Below are positions 63,938-64,000 of a stretch of DNA of 64,000 nucleotides, one piece after another. Below the pieces are notes generated by a model that saw only the letters and a program-made list of their open reading frames with translations, was not told the origin of the DNA and searched no databases. The first letter of the stretch is position 1. Each line of letters begins with the position of its first letter. Location of the stretch: contig CAVOLQ010000001.1 in the NCBI GenBank assembly GCA_963696875.1, forward strand, positions 62,001 to 126,000. Direction: 5' to 3'. A program made the translations under genes and the position numbers. Source of the stretch: Albibacterium sp963696875 (GTDB lineage Bacteria; Bacteroidota; Bacteroidia; Sphingobacteriales; Sphingobacteriaceae).

Positions 63938-64000
63938 TTAGTTTAAAAGTTCTTTAGCATGCATGAATGCGGTTTCACTTGGCTTAGCCCCACCAAGCAT
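63938..64000 (-). CDS. recN: DNA repair protein RecN, C-terminal end only
   Basis: The last 20 codons plus stop, read from the right edge: MLGGAKPSETAFMHAKELLN. The MLGGAKPSETA pattern matches the RecN C-terminus (end of the ATPase signature region), but the rest lies outside the window, so the call rests on this short tail and on the fabI neighbour. It would be the double-strand-break repair SMC-like protein. No signal can be judged. Confidence 0.6.
   Translation of the reverse strand: MLGGAKPSETAFMHAKELLN

Overview
The window looks like a chromosome segment from a Bacteroidota bacterium of the Sphingobacteriaceae type (Sphingobacterium, Olivibacter or Pedobacter-like). The evidence is a SusC/SusD pair, a type IX secretion (T9SS) substrate beside a PorP/SprF protein, BshA (bacillithiol synthesis), TAnnTTTG-type -7 promoter elements, a moderately AT-rich composition and no obvious Shine-Dalgarno usage. 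I see no rRNA, tRNA, CRISPR array or intact insertion sequence.

Bases 1-16450 form one same-strand block that reads as a peptidoglycan or muropeptide utilisation locus. It holds a GHL10 glycoside hydrolase (cut by the window edge and frameshifted), an N-acetylmuramoyl-L-alanine amidase, a SusC/SusD uptake pair, the exo-muramidase NamZ, a secreted phosphoesterase fused to a beta-propeller, a GH9 enzyme, a NodB-type deacetylase, MurQ and a sodium:solute symporter, closed by a strong terminator. Cutting would occur at the surface and in the periplasm, uptake by the symporter, and MurNAc-6-P would enter metabolism through MurQ. No MurNAc kinase is present. The GH9 and deacetylase frames are joined by a dnaX-type -1 slippery heptamer with no ATG for the second frame.

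Bases 16450-23000 hold a lipoprotein, typA, a secreted Arg/Gly-rich protein and a deletion scar in which the front of a TolC gene is joined to the back third of an RND pump gene. Bases 23058-31318 hold a 2402-residue adhesin with 13 FIVAR-like repeats and a type B T9SS sorting domain, followed by its probable PorP/SprF partner. Bases 31354-46650 are mostly housekeeping and small envelope genes: mfd, glnS (with a single-base frameshift), a Gfo/Idh/MocA oxidoreductase, a serine hydrolase, bshA, a DUF937-OmpA protein, a PAP2 phosphatase, an FG-GAP lipoprotein and a small His/Cys repeat lipoprotein.

Bases 46700-56400 contain two decayed genes (an outer-membrane protein remnant and a DUF6266 gene with an in-frame stop), a DASS transporter, alkaline phosphatase, an overlapping histidine kinase and response regulator pair, and small metal-binding or stress-type proteins. 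Bases 56442-62928 look like a second metabolic module outside the inner membrane: a lactonase lipoprotein faces two paralogous sugar-dehydrogenase-like propellers that flank an exported RidA and a cytochrome c, followed by a CBM9-like protein. The window ends with fabI and the last codons of recN.

Three single-base frame disruptions (near 186, 13256-13264 and 36797) could partly reflect sequence errors; this is stated where it matters. Several dispersed palindromic repeats lie between genes.
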